NCBI RefSeq assembly: GCF_034259425.1
Contig: NZ_JAXIVU010000034.1
Location: 1 to 6,569 of the forward strand
Length of the DNA: 6,569 nucleotides
Source of the DNA: Denitrificimonas halotolerans
GTDB lineage: Bacteria; Pseudomonadota; Gammaproteobacteria; Pseudomonadales; Pseudomonadaceae
Direction: 5' to 3'
Shown here: in pieces, positions 5,909 through 6,569 of the stretch
Numbering within the stretch: the first letter of the stretch is position 1
Layout of the letters: each line of letters begins with the position of its first letter
Notes under the pieces: model-generated
Told to the model about the DNA's origin: nothing
What the model saw: the letters and a program-made list of their open reading frames with translations, nothing else
The model's database searches: none
Translations under genes and position numbers: made by a program

Positions 5909-5936
5909 TTGCAAATGCAATCCTGTCGCGTAATAT
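5909..5936 (+). promoter_or_regulatory. Promoter of the excisionase-like gene and integrase
   Basis: TTGCAA (5909-5914) and TAATAT (5931-5936) are separated by 16 bp. The -35 box sits inside the short inverted repeat TTGCA-AA-TGCAA (5909-5920). Transcription would start near 5943, leaving a leader of about 70 bases before the ATG at 6012. The operator-like box at 5886-5898 lies just upstream of this -35, so the repressor could act on both divergent promoters. Confidence 0.6.
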
Positions 5937-6011
5937 GTTATTCAAGATGACATTTCGTTATTAGAAACGTCTTTTAGCTATCTAGAATAAACTAGCGAGA
6001 GGAAGAATGCG

Positions 6012-6257
6012 ATGAGTACTTCATACACATATCTGACTACTGAGGAACTAGCAGAGCGAATCAAGTATGACTGCCGAACCATTAGGCAGTCGCTGAAAGA
6101 TACTGTTCTGCTTGAGGGTCTCCATTACATCAAACCATTTGGCCGTCGAAAGATTCTTTTCCTTTGGGAAGAGGTTGAGAAAACAATGCTGACTAGCGCC
6201 CGTAACGAAGAGTCTTTGGCTATTCCTATGGCTAACGGGGGCGTCTGCTATGTCTAA
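6012..6257 (+). CDS. Excisionase-like winged-helix DNA-binding protein
   Basis: An 81-residue protein. Residues ~7-58 look like a small winged-helix/HTH module of the phage excisionase type: YLTTEELAERIKYDCRTIRQ (helix-turn-helix), then EGLHYIKPFGRRKILFLWEEVEK (wing and final helix). Such proteins bend DNA at attachment sites and bias the integrase toward excision, and can also regulate transcription. The tail (60-81) is not conserved to my eye. GAGAGGAAG precedes the ATG with 8 bases of spacing from the GGA core. Its stop overlaps the integrase start by 8 bp, suggesting translational coupling. The specific family name is uncertain; the excisionase role rests on fold and on position directly before the integrase. 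Confidence 0.7.
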   Translation: MSTSYTYLTTEELAERIKYDCRTIRQSLKDTVLLEGLHYIKPFGRRKILFLWEEVEKTMLTSARNEESLAIPMANGGVCYV

Positions 6258-6465
6258 AGTTCGAGTTCGTAAAGAAACCGGTAAGCTCTACCTTGACTTC
6301 ATGTATGCGGGTCATCGCTGCCGCGAGCAAACAATACTTACTGATACGCCTGCAAACCGAAAGCAAGTAGAAGCTTTGCTATCAAAAGTACAGGCCAAAA
6401 TTCTTTTGGGCGAATTGGATTACGCAGAGTTTTTCCCGGGAAGTGGACTTCCCCTAAAACACTAG
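6250..6465 (+). pseudogene. Tyrosine integrase, N-terminal fragment cut by IS3
   Basis: The first ~65 residues match the DUF3596 arm-DNA-binding domain found at the N-terminus of phage-type tyrosine recombinases: VRVRKETGKLYLDFMYAG, R-C-R-E-Q-T, the D-T-P-A-N-R-K motif (32-38), a helix (39-53), then L-D-Y-A-E-F-F-P-G-S (56-65). A full protein would be several hundred residues, with a core-binding domain and a catalytic R-H-R-Y domain, none of which is present. Homology stops at Ser65 where the IS3 end begins (about 6444). The last six codons and the TAG at 6463 come from the IS. GGGGG about 8 bases ahead of the ATG may act as ribosome site. Any remaining integrase would lie beyond the IS, outside the window. 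The fragment alone could still bind DNA but cannot recombine. Confidence 0.8.
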
Positions 6466-6569
6466 ACACTCCTTAAGTTAGAATAAACCTTTAGGAGAGC
6501 ATCATGGCAAAACCACGTTTTACACCTGAATTCAAAGCTGAGGCCATCAAACAAATAACCGAACGCGGT
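6444..6569 (+). mobile_element. IS3-family element, left end (partial; continues past window end)
   Basis: The element begins TGGACTTCCCCTAAAACAC at about 6444, immediately where integrase homology ends. It shares the TG start and CCCCTAAA core with the IS3 end at position 122, but its downstream bases (ACACTAGAC) differ, so it is a different element. An orfA with a good ribosome site starts 60 bp inside. The target duplication cannot be checked because the right end is outside the window. Confidence 0.75.
6504..6569 (+). CDS. IS3-family transposase OrfA, N-terminus (partial)
   Basis: A frame open from ATG 6504 through the window end (22 codons). The peptide starts MAKPRFTPEFKAEAIKQITE, the standard opening of IS3-subgroup OrfA, whose F-T-P-E-F-K-x-E-A segment leads into a helix-turn-helix that binds the terminal repeats. 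AGGAG lies 6 bases upstream. OrfB with the DDE catalytic domain would follow outside the window. The frame shows no damage in the visible part. Confidence 0.85.
   Translation, partial: MAKPRFTPEFKAEAIKQITERG

Larger units (their letters stand above)
5420..6569 (+). mobile_element. Left arm of an integrative element at tRNA-fMet (partial)
   Basis: The order from the tRNA inward is box array, divergent small repressor, excisionase-like gene, then tyrosine integrase. This is a typical control and integration module of a prophage or genomic island. The tRNA gene at the left border is a common integration target. The exact attL is not determinable here because the matching attR and any repeat of the tRNA 3' end lie outside the window; 5420 is only the end of the tRNA. 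An IS3-family element interrupts the integrase at about 6444. Whether the element is a prophage, an integrated plasmid or an island cannot be told from this fragment. Confidence 0.6.

Noticed and set aside
6007..6015. A two-codon mini reading frame (ATG CGA TGA) overlapping the excisionase-like start codon, reminiscent of lambda-type minigenes.
   Set aside because: The ribosome site sits only about 3 bases from this ATG but 8 bases from the gene's ATG, so initiation at the mini frame is unlikely.

Overview
The window looks like chromosome of a gammaproteobacterium close to Pseudomonas (Pseudomonadales). This rests on the dinB product, the DUF3087 protein, a YheU-family protein and a fused DedA-PAP2 phosphatase, all of which read like Pseudomonas versions. 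Base composition by eye is well below that of the classic high-GC pseudomonads, so a low-GC relative is more likely. This placement comes from remembered family sequences, not from a search.

Left edge (1-745): insertion-sequence wreckage. The start of an IS3-family element (minus strand, its end at about 122) abuts a decayed IS200/IS605-type tnpB. The tnpB has lost its N-terminus and carries two frameshifts and two nonsense codons, but its right end, which doubles as the omega-RNA scaffold, is still recognisable.

Middle (752-5419): a core-genome block. A DedA-PAP2 fusion membrane phosphatase (minus) is followed by yheU and a YgdI/YgdR-type lipoprotein (both plus). The lipoprotein gene converges on a DUF3087 membrane protein (minus) across an intrinsic terminator. 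A YqaA-family membrane protein and DNA polymerase IV (dinB) are both on minus, with dinB first and yqaA 46 bp behind it. An initiator tRNA-fMet gene with a near-consensus promoter and its own terminator reads away from dinB. The 2069-2308 and 3530-3654 gaps hold no gene that I can support.

Right edge (5420-6569): the left arm of an integrative element downstream of tRNA-fMet. It has a small XRE-type repressor (minus), a divergent excisionase-like winged-helix gene, and the 5' end of a tyrosine recombinase starting with a DUF3596 arm-binding domain. The repressor/excisionase intergenic region holds two good divergent promoters and two similar operator-like boxes 20 bp apart. Between the tRNA and the repressor lies an array of three TGTGAC boxes spaced exactly 11 bp, with one inverted copy, a candidate integrase/excisionase arm-site cluster. 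A second IS3-family element begins at about 6444 and cuts the integrase after about 65 codons, so the element is probably immobilised in its present form.

No clearly new multi-gene system is visible. The least explained signals are the 11-bp array, the operator layout, and the layered decay of mobile DNA at both ends.
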